Shown here one piece after another: positions 1 to 8,216 of a stretch of 64,000 nt of DNA. Source of the stretch: Stutzerimonas stutzeri (GTDB lineage Bacteria > Pseudomonadota > Gammaproteobacteria > Pseudomonadales > Pseudomonadaceae); the NCBI RefSeq assembly GCF_019090095.1, contig NZ_JAGQFP010000001.1, positions 682,001 through 746,000 of the forward strand, given 5' to 3'. Below the pieces are notes generated by a model. That model worked only from the letters and a program-made list of their open reading frames with translations, had not been told where the DNA came from and made no database searches. Positions within the stretch are counted from its first letter, which is position 1. Each line of letters opens with the position of its first letter. Position numbers and translations under genes: made by a program.

Positions 1-75
1 CGGTCGCAGGCAGAGCCGGTTCCTACAGAAGCGGTAGCGACCCGCGGCTAAACGACGAGGCTCGGTGAATGAACC

Positions 76-1119
76 TTAGACTGGCAAATGATGCGCTTCA
101 TCGCCGCGAAGAATCAGCCCGCGGTACTGGCCCGGGTTGGTCCCGGTCCATTTGCGGAAGGCCTTGTAGAAGGAGCTGACGTCGGCGAAGCCGAGCCGTT
201 CGGCGATGTCGGCATAGCTGACGCTGGCGTCCGCCAGCCAGAGCGTGGCCATTTCCTGGCGAATCTGGTCCTTGATCGCCTGGTAGGGCTGCCCGGCCTC
301 GGCGAGTCGTCGGCGCAGGGTCGATGGGGATACGCACAGCGATTGCGCCATTCGTTCGCTGGTCGGCCACTGTTCCGCTGGCAGCTCGCGCAGCTGCTTC
401 TTGATGTGGCTGGGCAGGCTGGTCGGGTCGCGGTATCTCACGAGGATGTTGGCCGGCGCCTGGGCCAGGAAGCCGTGCAGCTCCTGCTCGCTTCGCCGTA
501 CCGGCAGATCGAGCACTTCAGCCGCGAAGATGATCCGCGTACTCGGACGGGCAAAGCGCAGGTTGCGCGAGAACATCACTCGATAGTCGTCGGTATAGCT
601 CGGCGCTTCGCAGCGCAGCTCGACGGCCAGCAGCGGTATGCGTCGGCCGATCAGCCAGCAGGCCAGGCCGTGCAGCAACATCCAGAACGTGAAGTAACCA
701 AAGGCACGCAGCGGCGTTGCGTTGGCTTTCTCCACAAGCGCTACCTCCGCCAGGCTCTCGCTGCGTTTCAGCTCGCCGCGAAAGCCCTCGAAGGTCAGCC
801 CGAAGAAATCCAGCGCCACCCGCAACGCGCTGTCCAGCGTCGGCTGGGCCATGGCGGCGCGGCAGACGAAGGCGAAACTGCCTGCCCGCATGCGCCGCGG
901 GTCCATGCCGAAGAATTCGTCATCGAAATGCCGCGCCAGGCGCCGCCACAGTTTGCTGTACTCGGCGACGTCGACCCGGCCGTCAGGATCGGAAAGGTCA
1001 ACCGGGGCCAAGCCCAGCTGGCGCATGAGCTGTTCCGGGGGCAGCGTTGGCGAGATTAAGGCCAGCAGCGCCTGCTCGACCAGCTGGACGGAAATCGTGC
1101 CCTTGCCGTCGCGGTTCAT
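76..1119 (-). CDS. AraC-family transcriptional regulator
   Basis: A 347-residue regulator. The N-terminal two thirds resemble the arabinose-binding-like domain of the OruR/ArgR-type AraC group. The last ~100 residues are a two-helix-turn-helix AraC domain, seen in SERMAQSLCVSPSTLRRRL and the second helix region DIAERLGFADVSSFYKAFRKW. Its start overlaps the stop of the upstream LysR gene by 4 bases (ATGA), so the two regulators are probably cotranslated. The pair is divergent from an enoyl-CoA hydratase, which is the obvious candidate target. The effector is unknown. Family assignment is secure; specificity is not. Confidence 0.9.
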   Translation of the reverse strand: MNRDGKGTISVQLVEQALLALISPTLPPEQLMRQLGLAPVDLSDPDGRVDVAEYSKLWRRLARHFDDEFFGMDPRRMRAGSFAFVCRAAMAQPTLDSALRVALDFFGLTFEGFRGELKRSESLAEVALVEKANATPLRAFGYFTFWMLLHGLACWLIGRRIPLLAVELRCEAPSYTDDYRVMFSRNLRFARPSTRIIFAAEVLDLPVRRSEQELHGFLAQAPANILVRYRDPTSLPSHIKKQLRELPAEQWPTSERMAQSLCVSPSTLRRRLAEAGQPYQAIKDQIRQEMATLWLADASVSYADIAERLGFADVSSFYKAFRKWTGTNPGQYRGLILRGDEAHHLPV

Positions 1120-2006
1120 GCGCGCCCCATCATCACGTCATGGGTATTGGCGGCCACGTCACGCAGGAAGTCCCAGCACACCCGCATCCGCGCCAGATCC
1201 TTGTTTTCCACGGGCATCAGCATCCAGAAGGTGCGGGTGAACTCTATCTCGTCGACCAGCACTTCTTTCAGCAAGGGCTCCTTGTGTGCCGAGAAGGCGG
1301 GCAGGATCGCCAGCCCGGCGCCGGCTGCGACCGCCTCCTGCTGGGCCATGATGCTGGTGCTGCGCAGCGAATGCTGGCGCGGACGAACGATTTCATCGAG
1401 GAAGTACAGCTCCTTGCTGTAGAGCAGATCCTCGATGTAGCTGACGAACACATGGCCAGCGAGATCCTCACGGCTGCGGATGGGCGGATGCGCCGCCAGG
1501 TAAGCTTCCGACGCGTAGAGCCGCAACACGTAGTCGGTCAGCTTGGTGATGACGTACGGCCCACGTTCGGGGCGTTCCAGCGTGATGACGATATCGGCTT
1601 CGTGCCGGGCCAGACGCACCGAACGCGGCACGGCCAGCAGATCCACGCCGAGGTGCGGATAGTCGCGGGTCAGGTTGGCCAACTGGCCGGCCAGCATCAG
1701 CGTGCCGTAACCCTCGGTGGCACCGATGCGCACCTGACCGGACAGCTTATCGGCCGTCAGGCTCGGCTGTTCGATGGAAGCGATGGCGCTTTCCATGGCC
1801 TCGGCCTGGGCGAGCAATTCGCGCCCGGCCTCGGAGAGCCGATAACCCGCCTTCGCGCGGATGAACAGTTGCCGGTCCAGGGCCTTCTCCAACGCTTGCA
1901 CGCGGCGCGCCACCGTGGTGTGGTCGACCGCCAACCGGCGCGCGGCGATGGTCAGCTTGCCGGCACGCGCAAGTTCGAGAAAGAAACGCAGATTGTCCCA
2001 GTCCAC
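1116..2006 (-). CDS. LysR-family transcriptional regulator
   Basis: A 296-residue LysR protein. The N-terminal winged helix-turn-helix is plain (MDWDNLRFFLELARAGKLT, then RRLAVDHTTVARRVQALE), followed by a substrate-binding domain from about residue 90. The helix resembles LysR members related to GcvA/AmpR-like groups, but the ligand cannot be read from sequence. It is read leftward, divergent from the enoyl-CoA hydratase starting at 2180, with a 173-base gap that holds a CACAG-N5-CTGTG dyad. It overlaps the downstream AraC gene by 4 bases, an uncommon pairing of two regulator families in one transcript. Confidence 0.9.
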   Translation of the reverse strand: MDWDNLRFFLELARAGKLTIAARRLAVDHTTVARRVQALEKALDRQLFIRAKAGYRLSEAGRELLAQAEAMESAIASIEQPSLTADKLSGQVRIGATEGYGTLMLAGQLANLTRDYPHLGVDLLAVPRSVRLARHEADIVITLERPERGPYVITKLTDYVLRLYASEAYLAAHPPIRSREDLAGHVFVSYIEDLLYSKELYFLDEIVRPRQHSLRSTSIMAQQEAVAAGAGLAILPAFSAHKEPLLKEVLVDEIEFTRTFWMLMPVENKDLARMRVCWDFLRDVAANTHDVMMGRA

Positions 2007-2061
2007 TGCAGGCTCCAGATCCTTCGGTTGAGCAGGCCTCGGCAGGCCTGTTGTGCAAAAA

Positions 2062-2076
2062 CACAGAATACCTGTG
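2062..2076. promoter_or_regulatory. CACAG-N5-CTGTG dyad, possible LysR operator
   Basis: A perfect interrupted palindrome with 5-base arms sits between the divergent LysR gene and the enoyl-CoA hydratase. LysR regulators typically bind such dyads near their own promoters. Assignment to the neighbouring LysR is inference from position only. Confidence 0.35.
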
Positions 2077-2179
2077 CATTTCGCACCATGGGTTTACTAT
2101 TTTTCCGCTGCTAGGCTCGTCCATCGAACCGGTATCGCCTCACGGCATCCGCATTTTTCCAAGAACAAAGGAACCGAGA

Positions 2180-2956
2180 ATGAGCCAGAAGATCCAGCTC
2201 GACATGCGTGGCCATACTGCCCTGCTGACCATCGCCAATCCGCCCGCCAATACCTGGGATCGCGAATCGCTCGCCGACCTGGAACGGATGATCGGAGAGC
2301 TCAACGAAAACCCTGAAGTCTATGCGCTGGTCATCACCGGCCAGGGCGAGAAGTTCTTCTCCGCTGGCGCCGACCTCAAGCAGTTCGCTGATGGCAACAA
2401 GGCATCGGCCAGTGAAGTCGCCGCCCTCTTCGGCCGCGCCTTTGATGCGCTGACGCGCTTCCGCGGCGTGTCCATCGCCGCGATCAACGGCTACGCCATG
2501 GGTGGCGGCCTCGAGTGCGCGCTGGCCTGCGACATCCGCATCGCCGAAGAGCAGGCGCAGATGGCGCTGCCCGAAGCCAGCGTCGGCCTGTTGCCGTGCG
2601 CTGGCGGCACGCAGAATCTGCCGTGGCTGGTGGGCGAAGGCTGGGCCAAGCGGATGATTCTCTGCGGCGAGCGTATCGATGCGCAGCGTGCCGAGAAGAT
2701 TGGCCTGGTCGAAGAAGTCGTCCCTCGCGGCCAGGCGCTGGAGGCAGCGCTCAAACTGGCCGAAGGCGCCAGCAAGCAAAGCCCCTCCTCCGTCAGCCGC
2801 TGCAAGCGCCTGGTGATGAATGCGCGCAACGATACCCATGTCGATGGCTGGGCGGCAGAGCGAGAACTGTTCGCCGAGCTGTTCGATACGCAGGACCAGA
2901 AGGAAGGTGTCAATGCCTTCCTGGAAAAGCGCAGCCCGAGCTGGAAAAACGCCTGA
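2180..2956 (+). CDS. Enoyl-CoA hydratase/isomerase family protein
   Basis: A 258-residue crotonase-fold protein, the usual family length. The oxyanion-hole segment (FFSAGADLKQF), the GGGLECALACDIRIA stretch and PEASVGLLPCAGGTQ carry the two glutamates used for hydration of 2-enoyl-CoA. The open frame extends upstream to 2051, but the ATG at 2180, preceded by AAAGGAACCGAGA, fits the conserved start better. It stands alone, divergent from the LysR/AraC pair and convergent with the ABC importer. It probably acts in beta-oxidation of short or branched acyl-CoAs; the exact substrate is open. Confidence 0.9.
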   Translation: MSQKIQLDMRGHTALLTIANPPANTWDRESLADLERMIGELNENPEVYALVITGQGEKFFSAGADLKQFADGNKASASEVAALFGRAFDALTRFRGVSIAAINGYAMGGGLECALACDIRIAEEQAQMALPEASVGLLPCAGGTQNLPWLVGEGWAKRMILCGERIDAQRAEKIGLVEEVVPRGQALEAALKLAEGASKQSPSSVSRCKRLVMNARNDTHVDGWAAERELFAELFDTQDQKEGVNAFLEKRSPSWKNA

Positions 2957-2964
2957 GTGACAAG

Positions 2965-2984
2965 GCCCTGCGTGAACGCAGGGC
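2965..2984. terminator. Perfect 9-bp hairpin after the hydratase gene
   Basis: Arms GCCCTGCGT and ACGCAGGGC flank a 2-base loop just after the stop codon at 2956. There is no T-run, so it may be a weak terminator or an RNA-stabilising stem. A repeat-like segment follows at about 3000-3027 (CTTCGCCCCGGGGTCGGGGC), similar to one near 19790. Confidence 0.4.
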
Positions 2985-3212
2985 TAGCTCGCCACTAGAC
3001 AGCTTCGCCCCGGGGTCGGGGCTCCTACCATCAGTCCGCCTGCTCCTTGTCGGGGCACCCAGACTGAACCGTTTTTGTGAAAGGCGCACCGCCCGCGCAA
3101 TGAAGCAGACCGCACTCTTCGGCCCTGCAGCTTTGCGCAGGGGCAACTCGCCTCGCCCACTAATGGCGAGCAAGAGAGCCCGGCCACTTCCGCCTCAACC
3201 GCCCGCCGCGTT

Positions 3213-4229
3213 CTACTTGAAATTGCGTTTGATCAGCCGTTCGATCCAGCCCACGATCCCCGAGCGGAACAGCAGCACGCAGAGCACGAAGATCACCCCG
3301 AGAATCACATGCACCCACTCCCCCAACGGACCGTTGGACAGTGAGCTCTGCAGCGTGACCACGACCGTCGCTCCCACCACCGGGCCCAGAATGGTGCCAA
3401 CGCCGCCGAGCAAGGTCATCAGAATGACCTCGCCGGACATGTGCCAATGGGCGTCGGTCAGCGACGCGAGCTGGAACACTACGGTCTTGGTTGCACCCGC
3501 CAGACCGGTCAGCGCCGCCGAGATGACGAAGGCCAGCAGCTTATGTGCATCGACGTTGTAGCCGAGCGAGATCGCCCGCGGCTCGTTCTCACGGATCGCC
3601 TTGAGGACCTGCCCGTAGGGCGAGTGGATGGTGCGCTGGATGATCACGAAGCCGAGCACGAACACTGTCAGCACGAAGTAGTACAGGGACAGGTTGTTCT
3701 GCATGTCGAACAGCCCCAGCAAGTGTCCGCGCGGTACGCCCTGCAGGCCGTTCTCCCCGCCGGTGAATGGCGCCTGGACGAAGACGAAGAAGACCATCTG
3801 CGCCAGCGCCAGGGTAATCATGGCGAAATAGATGCCTTGCCGCCGGATCGCCAGCAAGCCGAAGACCGCCCCCAGCACCGTTGAGGCCAACGTCCCGGCG
3901 AGTATTCCGAGTTCGGTACTCAGCCCGCTGTAGGTGCTCAACATATAACCCGTGATATAGCCGCCACAGGCGAAAAACGCCGCATGGCCGAACGACAGCA
4001 GGCCGGCATAACCCAGCAGCAGGTTGAACGCGCAGGCGAACAGGGCGAAGCACAGCAGCTTCATCAGGAACACCGGATAGACCATCATCGGTGCCACCAG
4101 CGCCACGCCGAGTAGCGCCAGGTAGAACAGATGCTGACGGCGCCGTGCTGCCTGCCGCCGTTCCCGCTCGGCATTGGCCCGTACGCTCATGGGAGACGCT
4201 GAAACGCTTTGTGGGGTCGTCATCTTCAC
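3213..4229 (-). CDS. Branched-chain-type ABC importer permease (LivM-like)
   Basis: A 338-residue inner-membrane permease of the hydrophobic amino acid transporter (HAAT) family. About 30 N-terminal residues rich in Arg precede the first membrane segment. Family marks include GYAGLLSFGHAAFFACGGYITG and the cytoplasmic coupling stretch RENEPRAISLGYN. It is the last gene of a leftward operon livG-livF-binding protein-livH-livM and overlaps livH by 4 bases. With the LiuR-like site upstream of the operon and the liu genes nearby, the substrate may be a branched-chain acid or another carboxylic acid rather than leucine itself. The family call is firm. Confidence 0.93.
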   Translation of the reverse strand: MKMTTPQSVSASPMSVRANAERERRQAARRRQHLFYLALLGVALVAPMMVYPVFLMKLLCFALFACAFNLLLGYAGLLSFGHAAFFACGGYITGYMLSTYSGLSTELGILAGTLASTVLGAVFGLLAIRRQGIYFAMITLALAQMVFFVFVQAPFTGGENGLQGVPRGHLLGLFDMQNNLSLYYFVLTVFVLGFVIIQRTIHSPYGQVLKAIRENEPRAISLGYNVDAHKLLAFVISAALTGLAGATKTVVFQLASLTDAHWHMSGEVILMTLLGGVGTILGPVVGATVVVTLQSSLSNGPLGEWVHVILGVIFVLCVLLFRSGIVGWIERLIKRNFK

Positions 4230-5113
4230 GCCTCCTTACCGAACAGGCCAGCCGGACGAACCAGCAGGACCAATACCATGATCAGAAAAATCACCGTGTT
4301 GGCCGCCTCGGGGTAGAAGACCTTGGTCAGGCCTTCGATCAAGCCCATGGCGAGCCCTGTGACGATCGCCCCCATGATCGAACCCATGCCGCCGATCACC
4401 ACCACGGCGAACACCACGATCAGCAGGTTCGACCCCATGCCCGGCGTCACCGCGTAGATCGGCGCTGCGAGCACGCCGGCGAACGCCGCCAAGGCAACCC
4501 CGTAGCCGTACGTCAAGGTAATCAGCAACGGCACGTTGATGCCGAAGGCCTGCATCAGCTTGGGGTTTTCCGTGCCGGCGCGCAGGTAGGAACCCAGCCG
4601 CGTGCGCTCGATCATGTACCAGGTGACCAGGCACACCGAAAGCGCGGCGACGATCACCCAACCGCGATAGGTCGGCAGGAACATGAAGCCCAGGTTGTGG
4701 CCGCCCTTGAGCAGCTCGGGCATCGGATAGGAGGAGCCGGAGACGCCGAACAGCTTGACGAAACTGCCCTCGACGATCAGTGCCAGGCCGAAAGTCAACA
4801 ACAGCCCGTACAGGTGATCCTCACCGGCAATGCGGCGCAACAAGCCGCGCTCGATGCCGATGCCGAGCAACCCGACCAGCAAGGGTGACAGCAGCAACGC
4901 CGCCCAGTAGTTGATGCCCAGGTAATTGAGCCCGAGGTACGCGGCGAAGGCGCCGAGCATGTACTGCGCGCCATGAGCGAAGTTGATGATCCGCAGCAAG
5001 CCGAAAATGATCGCCAGCCCCAGGCTCAACAACGCGTAGAAAGAGCCGTTGATCAGCCCGAGCAGCAACTGTCCGAGCAATACGCTCAGGGGAACGCCGA
5101 AAACGAGAGTCAT
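4226..5113 (-). CDS. Branched-chain-type ABC importer permease (LivH-like)
   Basis: A 295-residue permease with about eight hydrophobic segments. It has the LivH marks GLINGSFYALLSLGLAIIFGLLRIINFAHG near the N-terminus (shown here as a stretch around residues 19-48) and the coupling segment GTENPKLMQAFGIN. It pairs with the LivM-like subunit to form the transmembrane channel. Genes overlap (ATGA at 4226-4229), which favours balanced synthesis. The upstream gene for the periplasmic binding protein ends 69 bases before its start. Confidence 0.93.
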   Translation of the reverse strand: MTLVFGVPLSVLLGQLLLGLINGSFYALLSLGLAIIFGLLRIINFAHGAQYMLGAFAAYLGLNYLGINYWAALLLSPLLVGLLGIGIERGLLRRIAGEDHLYGLLLTFGLALIVEGSFVKLFGVSGSSYPMPELLKGGHNLGFMFLPTYRGWVIVAALSVCLVTWYMIERTRLGSYLRAGTENPKLMQAFGINVPLLITLTYGYGVALAAFAGVLAAPIYAVTPGMGSNLLIVVFAVVVIGGMGSIMGAIVTGLAMGLIEGLTKVFYPEAANTVIFLIMVLVLLVRPAGLFGKEA

Positions 5114-5182
5114 GATTCACTACCCAGAAAAGTCCGTGACGCCCCGGCCGGCGTTGGCCGGGGATGGCTCGGTGCAGATCGA

Positions 5183-6397
5183 TCAGTTCTGGGTGACCAG
5201 CTTGCACTGGCTCTCGGCAAGCGGACGGAACGCCTCATCGCCTGGGATGGTGCGGATGACCTTGTACAGGTCCCATTCACCCTTGGACTCTTCCGGCTTC
5301 TTGACCTGCACGAGGTACATGTCATGCACCATGCGGCCGTCTTCGCGGATCTTGCCGTTCTTGGCGAACATGTCGTTGACCGGCGTCTTGGCCATTTCTG
5401 CTCGGACGGTCTGTGTGTCGTCGCTGCCAGTCGCCTTTACCGCGTTCAGGTAATGCGTGGTCGCCGAATAGATACCGGCATGCACCATGGTCGGCATGCT
5501 GCCAACCCGCGCTTCGTAACGTTTCGCCCAGGCGCGGGCTTCGTCGTTCATGTCCCAGTACCAGCCCGTGGTAAGCATCAAGCCCTGGGTCACGTTCAGG
5601 CCCATGGCATGGATATCGTTCAGGAACACCACCATGCCCGCCAACCGTTGCCCGGACTGGGTCACGCCGAATTCACTGGCGGTCTTCAACGAGTTCACCG
5701 TGTCGGCGCCGGCGTTGGCCAGGGCAACGACGTCAGCACCGGAACCTTGCGCCTGCAGGATGTAGGACGAGAAGTCGCTGCTCGGGAACGGATGACGCAC
5801 GGTACCCACGACACTGCCCCCCTCGGCCTCGACCACCTTCTTGATGTCGGCTTCCATCGCGTGGCCGAAGGCGTAGTCGGCGGTGAGGATGAACCAGCTC
5901 TTGCCGCCGTCCTTGAGCACGGCATTGGCCGTACCGTTGGCCAGGGCGAAGGTATCGTAGGTCCAGTGGATGTGGTTGGGCGAGCAGAACTCGTTGGTGA
6001 TGCTCGACGCCGCCGCGCCGGAGATCAGCGCCAGCTTGCCACCCTGCTCCACCACCTTGGCCGCGGCCAGCACCACGGAGCTGGCGACCAGGCCGGTCAC
6101 CATGTCGACGTTGCGCTCGTCGATCCACTGGCGGACGGTGTTGGCGCCCACATCAGGCTTGTTCAGGTCGTCGGCATTGAAGGTCACGATCTTCTTGCCG
6201 TCGACGCTGCCGCCGAAGTCCTCGATGGCCATTTTCAACGCTTCGAGGCCGCCGGGGCCGGACAGGTCGCGGTAGGTGCCGGACATGTCGGCGAGGTAAC
6301 CGATGCGAATTTCATCGTTGCTGATCTCGGCCTGTGCGGCACCGGCGATCATGCTGGAGACGAGAGCGGCGGCTGCGGTTTTCTTGATGATGTTCAT
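5183..6397 (-). CDS. ABC transporter periplasmic substrate-binding protein
   Basis: A 404-residue binding protein of the type-1 periplasmic fold (Peripla_BP_6). A signal peptide is clear: MNIIKK, a hydrophobic core, then AGAAQA before EISNDEIRIGYLADMSG. ATG at 6397 is chosen; a GTG two codons earlier is also in frame. It lies between the ATPase and permease genes, so it delivers the importer's ligand. The ~400-residue length and motifs such as GPGGLEALKMAIEDFGG resemble HAAT binding proteins for organic or aromatic acids as much as those for amino acids, so I do not name a ligand. Confidence 0.9.
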   Translation of the reverse strand: MNIIKKTAAAALVSSMIAGAAQAEISNDEIRIGYLADMSGTYRDLSGPGGLEALKMAIEDFGGSVDGKKIVTFNADDLNKPDVGANTVRQWIDERNVDMVTGLVASSVVLAAAKVVEQGGKLALISGAAASSITNEFCSPNHIHWTYDTFALANGTANAVLKDGGKSWFILTADYAFGHAMEADIKKVVEAEGGSVVGTVRHPFPSSDFSSYILQAQGSGADVVALANAGADTVNSLKTASEFGVTQSGQRLAGMVVFLNDIHAMGLNVTQGLMLTTGWYWDMNDEARAWAKRYEARVGSMPTMVHAGIYSATTHYLNAVKATGSDDTQTVRAEMAKTPVNDMFAKNGKIREDGRMVHDMYLVQVKKPEESKGEWDLYKVIRTIPGDEAFRPLAESQCKLVTQN

Positions 6398-6484
6398 AGT
6401 CACCCACTGTGATTGTTTTTGTTGTGGCTCTGATTGATGTGCGCACCGGTTGGTACGGCGAACCGGCAGGTCCTTCTGACGGGG

Positions 6485-7201
6485 TCAGACCCCGAGACAG
6501 CTATTCAAAAACTCCTTTTTCGAATCCAGTTCGGCAGCGCTGATTTCCTCGATGATCTGCCCGTGTTCCATCACGTAATGACGGTCGGCCAGGGGCGCGG
6601 CGAAGCGAAAGTTCTGCTCCACGAGGACGATGGTCAGGCCGCGCTTCTTCAGCTTGATCAGCACCTCGCCCAGCTTCTGCACGATCACTGGCGCCAGGCC
6701 CTCGGTGATCTCATCGAGCAGCAGCAGGTTGGCGCCGGTGCGAAGGATCCGCGCCATGGCGAGCATCTGCTGCTCACCACCGGAGAGTCGCGTGCCCTGG
6801 CTGAAACGGCGCTCGTAGAGGTTGGGGAACATGTCGTAGAGCTCGTCCAGACCCATACCGCCGCTGCGCACGGTGGGCGGCAGCAGCAGGTTTTCCTCGA
6901 CATTTAGGCTGGAGAAGATGCCGCGCTCTTCGGGGCAGTAACCCACCCCGAGCCGAGGGATCTGGTGCGCCGGAATACCCATGGTCTCGTTGCCGTTGAC
7001 CACGATGGAGCCGGTGCGGCGGCCGACCATGTTCATAATCGCGCGCAACGTGGTGCTGCGCCCCGAACCGTTGCGGCCGAGCAGCGTCACCAGTTCGCCG
7101 CGCCCGACGACCATGTCGACGCCGTGAAGAATGTGCGATTCGCCATAGAAGGCATGCAGGTCATCGACCCGCAATTGGTCGCGATCGGCCATGGGCGTCA
7201 T
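6485..7201 (-). CDS. ABC importer ATPase (LivF-like) with altered Walker A
   Basis: A 238-residue nucleotide-binding subunit. The ABC signature LSGGEQQMLAMARIL and Walker B LLLLDEITEG are intact. The Walker A is GRNGSGRST: the usual lysine is arginine (residue 48), read directly from the codon CGC. The Walker lysine contacts the ATP phosphates and its loss usually cripples an ABC ATPase. This may be a tolerated subfamily variant, or it may make one of the two ATP sites degenerate, with the LivG-like partner doing the hydrolysis. The start overlaps the livG stop by 4 bases. Confidence 0.92.
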   Translation of the reverse strand: MTPMADRDQLRVDDLHAFYGESHILHGVDMVVGRGELVTLLGRNGSGRSTTLRAIMNMVGRRTGSIVVNGNETMGIPAHQIPRLGVGYCPEERGIFSSLNVEENLLLPPTVRSGGMGLDELYDMFPNLYERRFSQGTRLSGGEQQMLAMARILRTGANLLLLDEITEGLAPVIVQKLGEVLIKLKKRGLTIVLVEQNFRFAAPLADRHYVMEHGQIIEEISAAELDSKKEFLNSCLGV

Positions 7202-7971
7202 GCGTGAGCCTCCTCTGCGTTGGCTTCGCTGCCCATGTAGGCCTCGCGCACCTCGGGGTTGGCCGAGACGCTGTCATAGTCGCCTTCGGCCAGAATCGCG
7301 CCGCGTGCCAGCACGGTGATGCGGTCGCAAAGCCGGCTGACCACGCTGAGGTTGTGCTCGACCATCAGCACCGTGCGGTTTTCCGCCGCGCGACGGACCA
7401 GCGCCACGACCATGTCGACGTCTTCGCCACCCATGCCCTGGGTCGGCTCGTCGAGCAGCAGCACCACCGGATCCAGCGCCAGGGTGGTCGCCAGCTCCAG
7501 CGCGCGCTTGCGGCCGTAGGGCAGCTCGATGGCCAATGTCTGGGCGAAGGATTCCAGGTCAACCTCGGCCAGCAGTTGCATGACGCGCTCATCCAGCGTG
7601 CGCAGGGTGCGTTCGGATTTCCAGAAGTGATAGGAATTGCCGAGCTTCTGCTGCAGCGCGACGCGCACGTTCTCCATCACGCTCATATGGCCGAACACGG
7701 CAGAGATCTGAAACGAGCGGACCAGACCGAGACGTGCAATCTCGTTGGCCTTGAGCGCGGTGATCGACTTGCCGCGGTAGAGGATGTCGCCGCGGGTCGG
7801 TGTAAGGAACTTGGTGAGGAGGTTGAAGACGGTGGTCTTGCCGGCCCCGTTGGGGCCGATCAATGCATGGATGTGACCCTTTCGAACGCGAAGATCAACG
7901 GAATCCACCGCGGTGAAGCCGCGAAATTCCTTGGTCAGACCGCGCGTTTCCAGCACGAACTCTGGTTCCAT
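7198..7971 (-). CDS. ABC importer ATPase (LivG-like)
   Basis: A 257-residue nucleotide-binding subunit with a normal Walker A (GPNGAGKTTVFNLL), Walker B (VVLLLDEPTQGM) and switch histidine region (VLMVEHNLSVV). It is the first gene of the importer operon. Upstream lies a 180-base leader with a LiuR-like palindrome at 8030-8045 and, beyond it, the terminator of the porin gene, so the operon starts from its own promoter. It pairs with the LivF-like subunit, whose Walker lysine is missing. Confidence 0.93.
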   Translation of the reverse strand: MEPEFVLETRGLTKEFRGFTAVDSVDLRVRKGHIHALIGPNGAGKTTVFNLLTKFLTPTRGDILYRGKSITALKANEIARLGLVRSFQISAVFGHMSVMENVRVALQQKLGNSYHFWKSERTLRTLDERVMQLLAEVDLESFAQTLAIELPYGRKRALELATTLALDPVVLLLDEPTQGMGGEDVDMVVALVRRAAENRTVLMVEHNLSVVSRLCDRITVLARGAILAEGDYDSVSANPEVREAYMGSEANAEEAHA

Positions 7972-8029
7972 GAGGTGCCCTCTAGCCTTTGATTATTGTT
8001 GTAGGTACGGCGCTGGTCGCTGGATGACC

Positions 8030-8045
8030 TTTACGTAAACGATAA
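8030..8045. promoter_or_regulatory. LiuR-like palindrome upstream of the ABC importer
   Basis: TTTACGTAAACGATAA is an imperfect dyad that matches 13 of 16 positions of TTTACGTTAACGTAAA, the idealised form of the palindrome in the liuA promoter region. It lies 59 bases upstream of the livG start. Binding by the MerR-type LiuR encoded at 21338 is inferred. Confidence 0.5.
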
Positions 8046-8152
8046 CAATCGATTGCAACGCGAGGCAAGCGTCGTTTTCAAACGTCCGATTGAGCTCGAT
8101 AGCAGGCACGGCGCGGGCTCGAACGGCCTCTCAACGCACGTGAAACATATTG

Positions 8153-8179
8153 AAAAAAACCGGGCCACAGGGCCCGGTA
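8153..8179 (-). terminator. Intrinsic terminator of the first porin gene
   Basis: On the minus strand a stem of ACCGGGCC and GGCCCGGT around a 4-base loop is followed by a run of seven T. The same structure follows the second porin at 51437-51461. Confidence 0.9.
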
Positions 8180-8216
8180 AAGGATCAACGAGGAGAGCGT
8201 GGGTACGGCGTCTGTC

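Noticed and set aside
4973..6412. A 479-codon plus-strand frame over the binding protein gene
   Set aside because: Antisense shadow of a gene with a clear signal peptide and family motifs; no ribosome site or recognisable domain.
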